NCBI GenBank assembly: GCA_013141075.1
Contig: JABFRQ010000001.1
Coordinates: 372,001 to 436,000 of the forward strand
DNA: 64,000 bases
Reading direction: 5' to 3'
Source: Methylotenera sp.
Lineage (GTDB): Bacteria; Pseudomonadota; Gammaproteobacteria; Burkholderiales; Methylophilaceae
How positions within the stretch are numbered: the first letter of the stretch is position 1; each line of letters starts with the position of its first letter. Below are positions 1 through 8,642 of this stretch, one piece after another. The translations under genes were made by a program, and so were the position numbers. The notes under the pieces were generated by a model. That model searched no databases and had not been told where the DNA came from. It worked only from the letters and a program-made list of their open reading frames with translations.

Positions 1-474
1 TCTGAAGCAGACGAATACACCAAAGAAATTCTACTTTCCCTACATAAAACCTTTATTACCCCGTTTGACCGTCGCGAGATTCGCGAGCTTGCCATGGCGT
101 TAGATGACATTATTGATTACATGGAAGACATTCCTCAAAGCGCCAAAATCTACGGTCGCTCTAGCTTTACGCCTGAAATGGTAGCGTTAGCACAAATTTT
201 ATTACGCGCTTCAGAAAAAGTACGCGATACAGTCAACATGCTGGCAGACATGAAAAATGCCGAGCGTATTTTGCGCAATTGTGAAGAAATTAGCGGCATT
301 GAAGGTGAAGGCGACCACGTAATGCGTGCAGGTATGCAACGTTTGTTTACCGAGGAATCTGATGCACGCACACTTATTCGCTCTAGCAAACTATATGACT
401 TATTTGAAGAAGCCATTGATAGCTGTGAAGACATTGCAGATGTAATTCACGGTGTAGTGCTAGAACGCATTTAA
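1..474 (+). CDS. DUF47 family protein (PhoU-like, Pit accessory), 5' truncated
   Basis: The reading frame is open from the first base, so the true start lies upstream; the first in-frame ATG inside the window is at 94. The visible part is helical and contains FITPFDRREI and a DDIIDYMED segment, both typical of DUF47/TIGR00153 proteins, which are distant relatives of PhoU. Such proteins are commonly paired with PiT phosphate transporters and are thought to modulate them. Here the stop codon is 10 bp before a PiT gene on the same strand, so the two are very likely co-transcribed. Family assignment is confident; the regulatory role is inferred from family and context. Confidence 0.9.
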   Translation, partial: SEADEYTKEILLSLHKTFITPFDRREIRELAMALDDIIDYMEDIPQSAKIYGRSSFTPEMVALAQILLRASEKVRDTVNMLADMKNAERILRNCEEISGIEGEGDHVMRAGMQRLFTEESDARTLIRSSKLYDLFEEAIDSCEDIADVIHGVVLERI

Positions 475-484
475 GGGATTACAC

Positions 485-1480
485 ATGGAACACGCAATCC
501 TCATCATGTCGATACTGGTGGTGGTAGCCCTCATATTTGACTTTATGAATGGCTTTCACGACGCGGCAAACTCCATCGCACTCATGGTTTCTACGCGCCT
601 ACTCACGCCGCAAGCCGCGGTACTTTGGGCGGCATTTTTCAACTTTGTTGCATTTTTAGTGTTTGGTACCGCTGTTGCTAAAATGGTCGGCAAAGGCATT
701 ATAGACCCCGACATTGTCAATAACGCGGTGATTTTTGGTGCGCTATGTGGCGCAATTACTTGGAACATCCTAACGTGGTGGTTAGGTATTCCGTCATCGT
801 CTTCTCATGCGCTAGTTGGCGGGCTGGTAGGCGCGGGCGTCGCAAAGGCGGGCACAGGTGCAATTGTTGCGGCAGGGCTCATTAAAACGTCAGCCGCGAT
901 TATTCTGTCCCCCTTATTTGGCATGCTACTCGCGCTACTGCTCATGATTACGATACTTTGGCTATTTGAAAAATCTGCGCCCTACCCCACAGAAAGTAGA
1001 TTTAATAAAATGCAGTTTGTTTCAGCCTCGCTATTTAGCTTGGGTCATGGTGGCAATGATGCACAAAAAACCATGGGCGTTATCACTGTTTTACTCGTCA
1101 GCAATGGCTATCAAACGGGCTTTGAAGTGCAAACGTGGGTGATTATTTCATGCCACGCCATGATAGCCTTAGGTACGCTATTTGGCGGCTGGCGCATTGT
1201 GCGCACCATGGGCATGGGTATTACGCGCATTCGACCATCAGGCGCTTTTTCTGCACAAACGGCTGGCTCAATTGCTTTATTTTTAGCCACTTATACGGGC
1301 ATTCCAATCTCTACTACCCACACCATCACAGGCGCAATTGTCGGTGTTGGTTTGTCAAGACGCGCTTCTGCAGTGCGCTGGGGCTTAGCCTCACGCCTTG
1401 TTTGGGCTTGGGTGCTGACCATTCCGTGCTCAGGTTTGATTGCCGCTTTGGCTTATCATTTTGGTAAAACATTTATGTAG
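485..1480 (+). CDS. pitA: Inorganic phosphate transporter, PiT family
   Basis: A 331-residue hydrophobic protein with about ten predicted membrane segments. It carries the duplicated PiT signature: FMNGFHDAANSIA near residue 20 and GHGGNDAQKTMG near residue 190, the two Asn/Asp-containing half motifs that line the substrate path. The length fits the short bacterial PiT class rather than the longer E. coli PitA. It should import phosphate (as neutral metal-phosphate) in symport with protons at low affinity. The start ATG follows an AAGGG Shine-Dalgarno. It is the second gene of a DUF47-pit pair and ends at a strong intrinsic terminator. The high-affinity Pst system follows at once, so both uptake routes are side by side. 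Confidence 0.93.
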   Translation: MEHAILIMSILVVVALIFDFMNGFHDAANSIALMVSTRLLTPQAAVLWAAFFNFVAFLVFGTAVAKMVGKGIIDPDIVNNAVIFGALCGAITWNILTWWLGIPSSSSHALVGGLVGAGVAKAGTGAIVAAGLIKTSAAIILSPLFGMLLALLLMITILWLFEKSAPYPTESRFNKMQFVSASLFSLGHGGNDAQKTMGVITVLLVSNGYQTGFEVQTWVIISCHAMIALGTLFGGWRIVRTMGMGITRIRPSGAFSAQTAGSIALFLATYTGIPISTTHTITGAIVGVGLSRRASAVRWGLASRLVWAWVLTIPCSGLIAALAYHFGKTFM

Positions 1481-1517
1481 TTTTAAAAAAAGCTGTAAAA
1501 TGTAGCCAGTAGTTTTT

Positions 1518-1546
1518 AAAAGGGTCTCTTTCGAGACCCTTTTTTT
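1518..1546 (+). terminator. Intrinsic terminator after pitA
   Basis: Arms AGGGTCTC (1521-1528) and GAGACCCT (1533-1540) pair perfectly around a TTTC loop and are followed by seven T. It ends the DUF47-pit transcript and insulates it from pstS. Confidence 0.93.
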
Positions 1547-1565
1547 ATTACAAAAAGCATTCAAT

Positions 1566-1599
1566 TTGTCATCAAACTGTCATATTCAACTTCTAAAAT
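1566..1599 (+). promoter_or_regulatory. Pho box and -10 element of pstS
   Basis: TTGTCAT-CAAA-CTGTCAT at 1566-1583 is two 7-bp direct repeats separated by 4 bp, matching the PhoB consensus CTGTCAT at 13 of 14 repeat positions. A TAAAAT -10 hexamer lies 10 bp further (1594-1599), the usual spacing when PhoB replaces the -35 contact. The leader to the pstS ATG at 1662 is about 55 nt. This predicts PhoB~P activation on phosphate limitation; phoB and phoR themselves are not in the window. Confidence 0.9.
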
Positions 1600-1661
1600 T
1601 CACATCAATTTAAGGCGTTAGAAACATTTTAAATAAGCAGTTTAACTTTGATGGAGATTTT

Positions 1662-2654
1662 ATGAACACAATGCTAACCAAATCAATGACTATCGCAGCT
1701 TTAGTAGCCGCGACATTTTCAAGCACACACGCGCTTGCCGCAGATAAAATCATCAAAATTGATGGTTCTAGCACGGTTTACCCAATTACTGAAGCCATGG
1801 CTGAAGAGTTTCAAAAAATACAAAAAGTAAAAGTGACTGTGGGTGAGTCTGGCACTGGTGGTGGCTTTAAAAAATTCTGCCGCGGTGAAACTGATATTTC
1901 AGATGCTTCACGTCCAATTTCACAAAAAGAAATGGATGCTTGTAAAGAAGCTGGTATTCAATACATTGAATTGCCAATTGCTTTTGATGCGTTAACTGTA
2001 GTTGTCAACTCAAAAAATGACTGGGTAAAAAGCCTAAGCGTTGATGATTTGAAAAAAATGTGGCAACCAAAATCTGGCGTTAAAAATTGGAAGCAAGTTA
2101 ACGCTGCTTACCCTGACAAAGCCTTAGCACTATACGGCCCAGGCACGGCTTCTGGTACGTTTGATTACTTTACTGAAGCGGTTAATGGTAAAGCAAAAGC
2201 GAGCCGTACCGACTACACACCATCAGAAGATGATAACGTATTAGTACAAGGTGTATCAGGTAACGTAGGCGGTTTAGCATATTTTGGTATGGCTTATTAT
2301 GAAGAAAATAAAGATAAATTAAGAGCAATTCCTATTTCAGCTAAAGTTGGCGGCCCTGCAATTTTACCTTCTGCAGAAACAGTGCGTGACGGTAGCTACC
2401 AACCATTAGCGCGCCCGATTTTTATCTATGTAAATGCAACAGCAGCAGCGTTTAAACCTGAAGTGAAAGCGTTTGTAAATTTCTACTTAGAAAATGCGCC
2501 TAAGTTAGTGGCTGAAGTGAAATATGTACCGTTACCAACTGAAGATTATGACGCAGTTAAAGCGCACTTTAAAGCACTCAAACCAGGTACTGGTTTCGGC
2601 GGTAAAAATGAAGTGGGTATTAAAGTTAAAGATTTAATTAACAGAATTAAATAA
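1662..2654 (+). CDS. pstS: Periplasmic phosphate-binding protein PstS
   Basis: A 330-residue periplasmic binding protein. Residues 1-26 form a signal peptide ending ALA-A, with mature protein starting near [10 protein letters not shown]. The phosphate-binding segments GSSTVYPI and [12 protein letters not shown], plus the DISDASRPI stretch, are clear. It captures phosphate for the PstCAB ABC importer. An ATG with a GATGGAGAT leader is the natural start. It is preceded by a near-perfect Pho box and followed by its own terminator, which should let the binding protein be made in excess over the membrane components encoded just downstream. Confidence 0.96.
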   Translation: MNTMLTKSMTIAALVAATFSSTHALAADKIIKIDGSSTVYPITEAMAEEFQKIQKVKVTVGESGTGGGFKKFCRGETDISDASRPISQKEMDACKEAGIQYIELPIAFDALTVVVNSKNDWVKSLSVDDLKKMWQPKSGVKNWKQVNAAYPDKALALYGPGTASGTFDYFTEAVNGKAKASRTDYTPSEDDNVLVQGVSGNVGGLAYFGMAYYEENKDKLRAIPISAKVGGPAILPSAETVRDGSYQPLARPIFIYVNATAAAFKPEVKAFVNFYLENAPKLVAEVKYVPLPTEDYDAVKAHFKALKPGTGFGGKNEVGIKVKDLINRIK

Positions 2655-2665
2655 ATCTAGCACGC

Positions 2666-2698
2666 TAAAAAAGGGGCGGTAAAAACCGCTCCTTTTTT
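2666..2698 (+). terminator. Hairpin with T-tract between pstS and pstC
   Basis: GGGGCGGT and ACCGCTCC pair around a short A-rich loop and are flanked by A and T runs (TTTTTT at 2693-2698). It lies within the pst gene set, so partial read-through is likely needed for pstCAB expression unless a second promoter exists in 2700-2750. Confidence 0.85.
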
Positions 2699-2752
2699 AT
2701 TAAGTAGTTTCATCAAAACGTTTAATATCGTTACAATTATAAAAGTCTCTAT

Positions 2753-3700
2753 ATGAACACTGCCACCATGACGCACAACAACTCACCAGCTTTAACTATT
2801 AGCCCGCGCTTAGCTAAAAATGTACGCAGAAATATTAAAGAACGCGTCATTGAGTTTATCTTAATGTTAGCCGCGCTTTCTGCGGTATTTACCACATTTG
2901 CCATTGTGGCGATTCTTTTGTATGAATCTTTCGGCTTTTTTAAAACGGTTTCGCTAGTTGAATTTCTTACTGCCACTGAATGGACACCACTATTTGAAGA
3001 TGCGCACTACGGCATCATGCCTTTAATAGCTGGCACTCTTACTACATCGGCGGTAGCGCTTGCAGTGGCCGTACCAGTTGGCACGATAGGCGCGATTTAC
3101 CTTTCTGAATTTGCCTCACATAAAACACGTGAAATCACCAAGCCGATTTTAGAGTTATTGGTTGGCGTGCCGACCATTGCTTTTGGTTATTTTGCCTTAC
3201 TTTTTGTAACACCACTATTGCAAAAAATTTACCCTGATTTACCTGGCTTTAATATGCTCAGTGCAGGCCTTGTGATGGGTGTGATGATTATTCCATACAT
3301 TGCCTCAGTGGCTGAAGACGCCATGCGCGCCGTGCCTATGAGTATGCGCGAAGGCTCTTACGCAATGGGTGCAACACGCTTTCAAACGGCTATTCGCGTG
3401 GTGACGCCAGCGGCAACATCAGGCATTGTAGCTGCGTATATTTTGGCAATTTCTCGCGCTGTGGGTGAAACCATGGTGGTAGCCGTTGCAGCAGGACAAC
3501 AGCCTAATTTAACGTTTGACCCTACTGAAGGCGCAGCCACAATTACAGCTTATATTGTGCAAGTGGCAATGGGCGATTTACCGCATGCGAGTATCGGCTA
3601 CCAAAGTATTTTTGCAGCTGGCTTGGTGCTATTTATTATGACTTTATGTTTTAACATTATTGGTCATGTGGTGCGTAAAAAATACAGGGAGCAATACTAA
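2753..3700 (+). CDS. pstC: Phosphate ABC transporter permease PstC
   Basis: A 315-residue permease with six predicted membrane helices after a basic N-terminal stretch. The EAA-loop region reads SMREGSYAMGATRFQTAIRVVTPAA near residue 200, followed by AISRAVGETMVVAVAAG, both typical of PstC. It forms the inner-membrane channel with PstA. The ATG at 2753 has only a weak ribosome-binding site; ATG at 2768 is a possible alternative. Its stop overlaps the pstA start by one base, indicating translational coupling. Confidence 0.95.
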   Translation: MNTATMTHNNSPALTISPRLAKNVRRNIKERVIEFILMLAALSAVFTTFAIVAILLYESFGFFKTVSLVEFLTATEWTPLFEDAHYGIMPLIAGTLTTSAVALAVAVPVGTIGAIYLSEFASHKTREITKPILELLVGVPTIAFGYFALLFVTPLLQKIYPDLPGFNMLSAGLVMGVMIIPYIASVAEDAMRAVPMSMREGSYAMGATRFQTAIRVVTPAATSGIVAAYILAISRAVGETMVVAVAAGQQPNLTFDPTEGAATITAYIVQVAMGDLPHASIGYQSIFAAGLVLFIMTLCFNIIGHVVRKKYREQY

Positions 3701-4659
3701 TGGCAATACAAACTACAACTACGCCACCCAAAGCCTCGGTATTAAAAAACTTAGATAGCGTGCGCGCGATGATTCGCCGCCATAAGCGCAATGATATTGT
3801 GTTTGCCGCTATTGGCTTAATCGCCTTAATGATGGGTTTACTGACTTTACTCACGCTATTTATTGACTTGGTGATGGATGGTTACCCACGTTTTAACTTA
3901 AAGTTTTTTAGCGATTTTCCATCTCGTCGTGCAGGTGAAGCTGGATTACTTTCTGCTTGGGTAGGCTCAGCATTAGTGATGTTGGTGACTTTTTTAACAG
4001 CCGTGCCTATGGGCGTGGGTGCTGGCTTGTACTTAGAAGAATATGCGCCTAAAAACTGGTTTTCTGACCTCATTGAAATCAATGTTTCTAACCTTGCTGG
4101 TGTGCCTTCTATCATTTATGGCTTGCTTGCGCTTGGGCTGTTTGTTTACGGTTTAGATTTAGGCCAAAGCATTCTTACTGCAGGTTTAACGCTAGGTTTA
4201 CTGATTCTGCCAATTATTATTGTTTCTACACGTGAAGCGATTCGCGGCATTCCTGTCGCGATTCGTGAAGCGGCCTACGCGGTAGGCGCAACCAAATGGC
4301 AAGTAGTCAGTGACCATGTGGTGAAGTATTCGCAAGGCGGTATTTTAACGGGTGTGATTATTGGCATGTCGCGCGCGATTGGTGAAACTGCACCGATTAT
4401 TACCATTGGTGCACTCACATTTATTGCATTTTTGCCACCCGCACCCATTTCAGAGGTAGCGCCCTACCTTAATTTTGAATGGTTAAGCGCAAGCTTTACC
4501 GTGCTGCCGATTCAAATGTTTAACTGGTTGTCACGCCCAGATCATGCCTTTCATATCAACGCGGCGGCCACAGGTGCGATTATCATTCTGGTCACATTGT
4601 TGATGAACGGCACAGCGATTTACTTGCGCTATCAGATTCGTAAAAACATTAAATGGTAA
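3700..4659 (+). CDS. pstA: Phosphate ABC transporter permease PstA
   Basis: A 319-residue permease with the PstA landmarks [14 protein letters not shown] near residue 67, [14 protein letters not shown], and an EAA loop [14 protein letters not shown] followed by [15 protein letters not shown]. It is the second channel subunit of the Pst importer. It shares the A of its ATG with the pstC stop codon (TAATG). pstB follows after 52 bp with its own strong ribosome-binding site. Confidence 0.95.
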   Translation: MAIQTTTTPPKASVLKNLDSVRAMIRRHKRNDIVFAAIGLIALMMGLLTLLTLFIDLVMDGYPRFNLKFFSDFPSRRAGEAGLLSAWVGSALVMLVTFLTAVPMGVGAGLYLEEYAPKNWFSDLIEINVSNLAGVPSIIYGLLALGLFVYGLDLGQSILTAGLTLGLLILPIIIVSTREAIRGIPVAIREAAYAVGATKWQVVSDHVVKYSQGGILTGVIIGMSRAIGETAPIITIGALTFIAFLPPAPISEVAPYLNFEWLSASFTVLPIQMFNWLSRPDHAFHINAAATGAIIILVTLLMNGTAIYLRYQIRKNIKW

Positions 4660-4711
4660 TAAATTAAGCATCCAAAGCAATTTAGAAATCTAGAAAATAA
4701 TTAGGAAACAT

Positions 4712-5494
4712 ATGGTTACTAACACATCAACAGCACTTAAAGCCGAATCAAAAGACCTTAACTTTTTTTATTCAAATGGCCACCAAGCGCTTAAAAGCGT
4801 GAACATGCCACTTTATGAAAACAAAATTACGGCGTTGATTGGCCCTTCAGGTTGCGGTAAATCTACATTTTTACGCTGCTTTAACCGAATGCATGATTTG
4901 TATCCTGGCAATAAGTATGAAGGCCAAATTGTCATGCACCCAGATAACACTAACATTTTAGAGCATGGCGTAGACCCAATTGAAGTACGCATGCGTATTA
5001 GTATGGTGTTTCAAAAACCGAACCCGTTTCCTAAATCTATTTTTGAAAACGTTGCTTATGGTTTGCGCGTGCGTGACGAAAAAAATAAACGCACTATTGC
5101 TGATAAAGTAGAAGAAGCGCTTAAAGGCGCCGCACTTTGGAACGAAGTGAAAGATCGTCTAAATGACTTAGCCTTTAACTTATCTGGCGGCCAACAACAG
5201 CGTTTATGCATTGCCCGCGCATTGGCAACTGACCCTGAAATCATGTTGTTTGATGAGCCGACTTCAGCATTAGACCCAATTGCCACCGCCAATATTGAAG
5301 AGCTGATGAGTGAGCTAAAAAACAAACTCACTATATTGGTTGTTACGCACAACATGCAACAAGCCGCGCGCGTTTCAGACTACACTGCTTATATGTATTT
5401 AGGTGAGTTGATGGAATATGGCGATACAGATACCATTTTCACCCGCCCAACACGCCGCGAAACGGAAGATTACATTACTGGTAAATTTGGTTAA
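4712..5494 (+). CDS. pstB: Phosphate ABC transporter ATP-binding protein PstB
   Basis: A 260-residue ABC ATPase with Walker [10 protein letters not shown] (residues 44-52), Q-loop [13 protein letters not shown], signature LSGGQQQR and Walker [13 protein letters not shown]. The [10 protein letters not shown] segment after Walker A and the [18 protein letters not shown] tail are diagnostic for PstB. It powers phosphate import by PstCA and takes part in PhoR/PhoU signalling. AGGAAACAT precedes the ATG. Length equals the family norm. Confidence 0.97.
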   Translation: MVTNTSTALKAESKDLNFFYSNGHQALKSVNMPLYENKITALIGPSGCGKSTFLRCFNRMHDLYPGNKYEGQIVMHPDNTNILEHGVDPIEVRMRISMVFQKPNPFPKSIFENVAYGLRVRDEKNKRTIADKVEEALKGAALWNEVKDRLNDLAFNLSGGQQQRLCIARALATDPEIMLFDEPTSALDPIATANIEELMSELKNKLTILVVTHNMQQAARVSDYTAYMYLGELMEYGDTDTIFTRPTRRETEDYITGKFG

Positions 5495-5554
5495 TTACGC
5501 ACTTTAAGCTAATTTACAATTGCAATACCTAGAAGACTTTAAGAGGATTTAACC

Positions 5555-6262
5555 ATGCAATCTGAACATATTTTTAAACAATACGATGCTGAATTAGAAG
5601 CTGTGCGCGCTAAAGTACTTGAAATGGGTAGCCTTGTTGAGCAACAAATTGTAGATGCGCTCGAATCATTGGTGACATCAAACCCAAAACTCGCCGAAGC
5701 CGTGATTAAAAAAGATCACCTTGTGAATGCATTAGAAGTGCAAGTAGATGAAGATTGCAGCCACATTATTGCGCGCCGCCAGCCAACTGCGGGTGATTTA
5801 CGCATGATTTTGATGATGATTAAAACCATTACCGACCTTGAGCGTATTGGCGATGAAGCGGCAAAAATTGCGCGCTTTTCACAAAAATCTTTTGAAACTG
5901 ATCGCATGTGGACGCCACGTTTTGCCGAAATTAAAACCATGGCCAACTTAGCGCGTGAAATGTTGCACATGTCGCTAGATGCTTTTGCGCGCTCAGATGC
6001 CACCAAAGTGCTGCCGATTGCGCAAATGGATGAGCAAGTCGATGACCAATACCAAATGACCATTCGCCAGTTAATTACCTTTATGCTGGAAGACCCGCGC
6101 ACGATTTCAATGTCGCTAGAAGTACTGTTTGTTTCTAAAGCGATTGAGCGCATTGGCGACCACGCGAAAAACATTTCAGAATACGTGGTGTACATGGTCA
6201 AAGGTAAAGATGTGCGCCATATTACGATGAAAAAAATGGAACAAGAAGCTGCAAGACCATAA
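5555..6262 (+). CDS. phoU: Phosphate signalling regulator PhoU
   Basis: A 235-residue all-helical protein with two tandem PhoU repeats. The metal-binding type motifs are visible as ITDLERIGDEAAKIA (first repeat) and KAIERIGDHAKNISEYVVYMV (second repeat). PhoU couples Pst transporter state to PhoR, keeping the Pho regulon off when phosphate is sufficient. The ATG follows AAGAGGATTTAACC. It is the last gene of the pst block and faces the convergent glycosyltransferase gene; the gap holds a large hairpin element. Confidence 0.95.
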   Translation: MQSEHIFKQYDAELEAVRAKVLEMGSLVEQQIVDALESLVTSNPKLAEAVIKKDHLVNALEVQVDEDCSHIIARRQPTAGDLRMILMMIKTITDLERIGDEAAKIARFSQKSFETDRMWTPRFAEIKTMANLAREMLHMSLDAFARSDATKVLPIAQMDEQVDDQYQMTIRQLITFMLEDPRTISMSLEVLFVSKAIERIGDHAKNISEYVVYMVKGKDVRHITMKKMEQEAARP

Positions 6263-6310
6263 GTTTCAAAACATTAGTCATTTGAAGTTATTTTTTGTAG
6301 ATTAGCACCA

Positions 6311-6389
6311 CAAAAACCTACGAGAGAAAAACAATGCCCTGCGAGCCGCTATATATAAGGCTCGCAGGGCATTGCTTTTGATGTAGGTT
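6311..6389 (-). terminator. Long hairpin (terminator-type extragenic palindrome, copy 1)
   Basis: Perfect 16-bp arms at 6332-6347 and 6359-6374 (CAATGCCCTGCGAGCC and its complement) enclose an 11-nt AT-rich loop. On the minus strand the stem is followed by TTTTTCTCTCG, so it can terminate the glycosyltransferase transcript. Short outer arms AACCTAC (6315-6321) and GTAGGTT (6383-6389) also pair. A relative with the same tail and changed stem bases lies at 39659-39720. Confidence 0.8.
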
Positions 6390-6424
6390 AAATTAACGCG
6401 GAAATATGCTTTTTTTCTTGGCCA

Positions 6425-7618
6425 TTAAATACTTACTGGCGGTGCAAAACTCTGCGCTGGCGCTTTGCTAATAATGCACTGTGCGTAAAATTTAACCATA
6501 CGCTCGGCTTGCAGTTTTGCTGTCCATTTATCTAAAGCATAGGCTTTTGCTTGCTTACCCAACTCAAAGCTATGCTCAGGATTCATCAATAGTTGGTGTA
6601 CTTTTTCGGCAAATATCAGCGTATTATCAGGCGCAATTAACGCGCCTTTGCCTTCAATTAAAATTGAAGCCGTGCCAAGTTCAGCAATCGCCACCACTGG
6701 CGTGCTTTGAGCCATCGCCTCTAAAATTACCAGCCCTTGCGTTTCACTTTTGGATGCAAACACAAATACATCAGCCGATTCATAACAAGAATTAAGCTCG
6801 GTATTGCGGTCTAAATAACCGATAAATTTAACGTTGTATTCTATGTTGAGCGTTTGGGCGAGTTTATGTAAACTGGCTTCCGCTGGGCCTTCGCCTGTCA
6901 CCACAAGCAAAACATCTGGCTGCTTTTCTATGAGAATTTTTGTCATTTCAAGTAAAAAATCTATGTTTTTTTCAAACGCCACACGGCCTACATAAAGTAG
7001 CATTGGGCGATCTAAAGCAATATCATATTTTTTTCTAAATGCTTGGCCATCTGCCGCTTTAAAACTGCTATTTTGTAACCCTGTAGGAATCACCTCAGAC
7101 GCGACATGAACGCCGTAACCGCGCAGCACATCGAGCATTGGGTTTGAGGGCGCTACAATCGCATCAACCGCATTGCACTGGCGTTTAGAAATCATTCTAG
7201 CTAGGCCGCGCGCAAATGATTTTGGCATCCAAGGTAAGTAATGGTGTAAGTAATCTTCAAAAAACGTATGGTAAGTTTCTATGCACGGAATATTGAGTTT
7301 AGCCGCGAGTTTTAAACCTAAATAATGCGCCACAAATGGCGTGTGTACGTGAATGATGTCATATTTTTCTTGCGCTAAAGCTGGCAACAATTGCATTGCA
7401 GCGCCATATTTTATAAGCTTATCTTCAGGGTCAAAATAAATACTGCGTGCTGCTATGCGCTTAATCCAGTTTTCATCTTCAGTTTGCACTGCATAATCTG
7501 GCGCAATTAAATGCACTGTATGGCCTAAGTTTTGCATTTGCTCCACAAAGGTTCTGATAGAGGTCGACACGCCATTAATGCGCGGAAAATACACGTCAGA
7601 AATAAATAAAATTTTCAT
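6425..7618 (-). CDS. GT4 glycosyltransferase, diacylglycerol glucosyltransferase-like
   Basis: A family-4 retaining glycosyltransferase of about 397 residues. The N-terminal Rossmann domain opens with KILFISDVYFPRINGVSTSI, a pattern I associate with the UGDG-like GT4 subgroup that glycosylates 1,2-diacylglycerol. The C-terminal nucleotide-sugar domain has YVGRVAFEKNID and the E-x7-E motif SETQGLVILEA. I place the start at the ATG at 7618; an upstream in-frame ATG at 7648 would add ten atypical residues and leave almost no leader after the predicted promoter. It is divergent from a phospholipase C-like gene and next to the pst operon, with a Pho-box-like repeat upstream. Proposed role: glycolipid synthesis replacing phospholipid. 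Acceptor specificity is inference. Confidence 0.8.
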   Translation of the reverse strand: MKILFISDVYFPRINGVSTSIRTFVEQMQNLGHTVHLIAPDYAVQTEDENWIKRIAARSIYFDPEDKLIKYGAAMQLLPALAQEKYDIIHVHTPFVAHYLGLKLAAKLNIPCIETYHTFFEDYLHHYLPWMPKSFARGLARMISKRQCNAVDAIVAPSNPMLDVLRGYGVHVASEVIPTGLQNSSFKAADGQAFRKKYDIALDRPMLLYVGRVAFEKNIDFLLEMTKILIEKQPDVLLVVTGEGPAEASLHKLAQTLNIEYNVKFIGYLDRNTELNSCYESADVFVFASKSETQGLVILEAMAQSTPVVAIAELGTASILIEGKGALIAPDNTLIFAEKVHQLLMNPEHSFELGKQAKAYALDKWTAKLQAERMVKFYAQCIISKAPAQSFAPPVSI

Positions 7619-7663
7619 GTGATTTTTATATTGTCCTAATACAATCAAATAGTTAATAACCTT

Positions 7664-7697
7664 ACAATAACGATTTAATATGACATTTTAATGAAAA
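7664..7697 (-). promoter_or_regulatory. Pho-box-like repeat and -10 facing the glycosyltransferase gene
   Basis: Read on the minus strand: TTTTCAT-TAAA-ATGTCAT (7697-7680), 11 of 14 matches to the CTGTCAT direct repeat. Ten bases later comes TATTGT (7669-7664) as a possible -10. The predicted transcript would begin near 7657, giving a roughly 40-nt leader to the ATG at 7618. Confidence 0.6.
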
Positions 7698-7710
7698 TTT
7701 AAGCCCAATA

Positions 7711-7750
7711 TTGTCTCCGAAATATCATACAACTGTAACGATTGTTTCAT
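7711..7750 (+). promoter_or_regulatory. Tandem Pho-box-like repeats upstream of the phospholipase C-like gene
   Basis: Four 7-bp units at exact 11-bp spacing: TTGTCTC (7711), ATATCAT (7722), CTGTAAC (7733), GTTTCAT (7744). They match CTGTCAT at 4, 5, 5 and 5 of 7 positions, and the 11-bp period is the geometry of PhoB arrays. The -10 is not obvious; AT-rich sequence at 7761-7772 runs almost into the ATG at 7774. Confidence 0.6.
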
Positions 7751-7773
7751 AGCTGCATGGGAAATTACATACT

Positions 7774-8625
7774 ATGCAATTATCAAAATTTCTCAAAAAT
7801 TTTTACTGGTGGCTACCATGTTGCCTTTATTCGGCAGATGCCAATGCATGGGGATTAGTCACGCATTTGTATTTTGCACAGTCGTTACTTTGGGCAATGC
7901 CATTGCTAGACCCACGCTTACAACGCGCGATTAAAAACTTTCCTGAATTAGTCATGGCGGGCGCTTGCTTGCCAGACCTGGCGATTGTGAGCCACCGTTA
8001 TCGTCATACGCATTTGTGGGAAAACGCGCACCAACTGATGCTAACCGCAGATACTGATGAAGAAACCGCGATTGCTATTGGTTACATGAGCCATTTATAT
8101 GTAGATGTAATTGCGCATAACCATTTTGTACCAGCACACGAGGCGATGTGGCATAAAAATGAAGTGCTCACGCATATTGCCTCAGAATGGGCGATGGATG
8201 CGCATTTAGCGCCGCTGATGAAAACTTCACCACGACATTTACTTACACAACATCATGTTGTTATTTCAAAGTTTATTTCCATTCAATTTAGATGCCCCGA
8301 ACGCACCACTAGCCTAGCATTAAGGCGCTTAGCCTTTTGGGATGGCGTATTGCGATTTGTGAAATTACCTACCCTAATTTATGGTGTGGTGCGCCTAGCT
8401 GATAAGCGTGTACTGAAGCACTTTGTGTATTACGTAGAAAAAACACAGGTGGCTGTGGCCGATATTGGCGTGGTGCTCAATGGCAGCAAGCCCGTGTTAG
8501 AGCCTGAACTGAAAAACTTAAGTATTACGCAGCTAGATAGTTGGCGTGAACAGTGTGCGAAGCATTTGCAACTTTTCCCATCAAAACCTATTGAATATTT
8601 TGATGAGACTTTGTCGCTAGAGTAA
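7774..8625 (+). CDS. Zinc-dependent phospholipase C-like protein
   Basis: A 283-residue protein with a signal-like N-terminus ending near ADANA, followed by WGLVTHLYFAQS, the Trp/His start typical of mature zinc-dependent phospholipase C/S1-P1 nuclease folds (pfam00882 type). A second metal-ligand block reads GYMSHLYVDVIAHNHFVP near residue 108, the H-x3-D-x3-H pattern, and HxxSEWAMD follows. Such enzymes release diacylglycerol from phospholipid. It is divergent from a diacylglycerol-glycosyltransferase-like gene and convergent with a PAP2 phosphatase, so a lipid-remodelling role fits. Export is uncertain because the signal region is weakly hydrophobic. No ATG lies further upstream in a plausible context. 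Confidence 0.78.
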   Translation: MQLSKFLKNFYWWLPCCLYSADANAWGLVTHLYFAQSLLWAMPLLDPRLQRAIKNFPELVMAGACLPDLAIVSHRYRHTHLWENAHQLMLTADTDEETAIAIGYMSHLYVDVIAHNHFVPAHEAMWHKNEVLTHIASEWAMDAHLAPLMKTSPRHLLTQHHVVISKFISIQFRCPERTTSLALRRLAFWDGVLRFVKLPTLIYGVVRLADKRVLKHFVYYVEKTQVAVADIGVVLNGSKPVLEPELKNLSITQLDSWREQCAKHLQLFPSKPIEYFDETLSLE

Positions 8626-8642
8626 AGTCAATAATTGAAAAA

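Noticed and set aside
7619-7648. Upstream ATG (7648) for the glycosyltransferase
   Set aside because: The extra ten residues do not look like a GT4 N-terminus and the predicted promoter would leave only about 9 nt of leader; ATG 7618 fits the family start.
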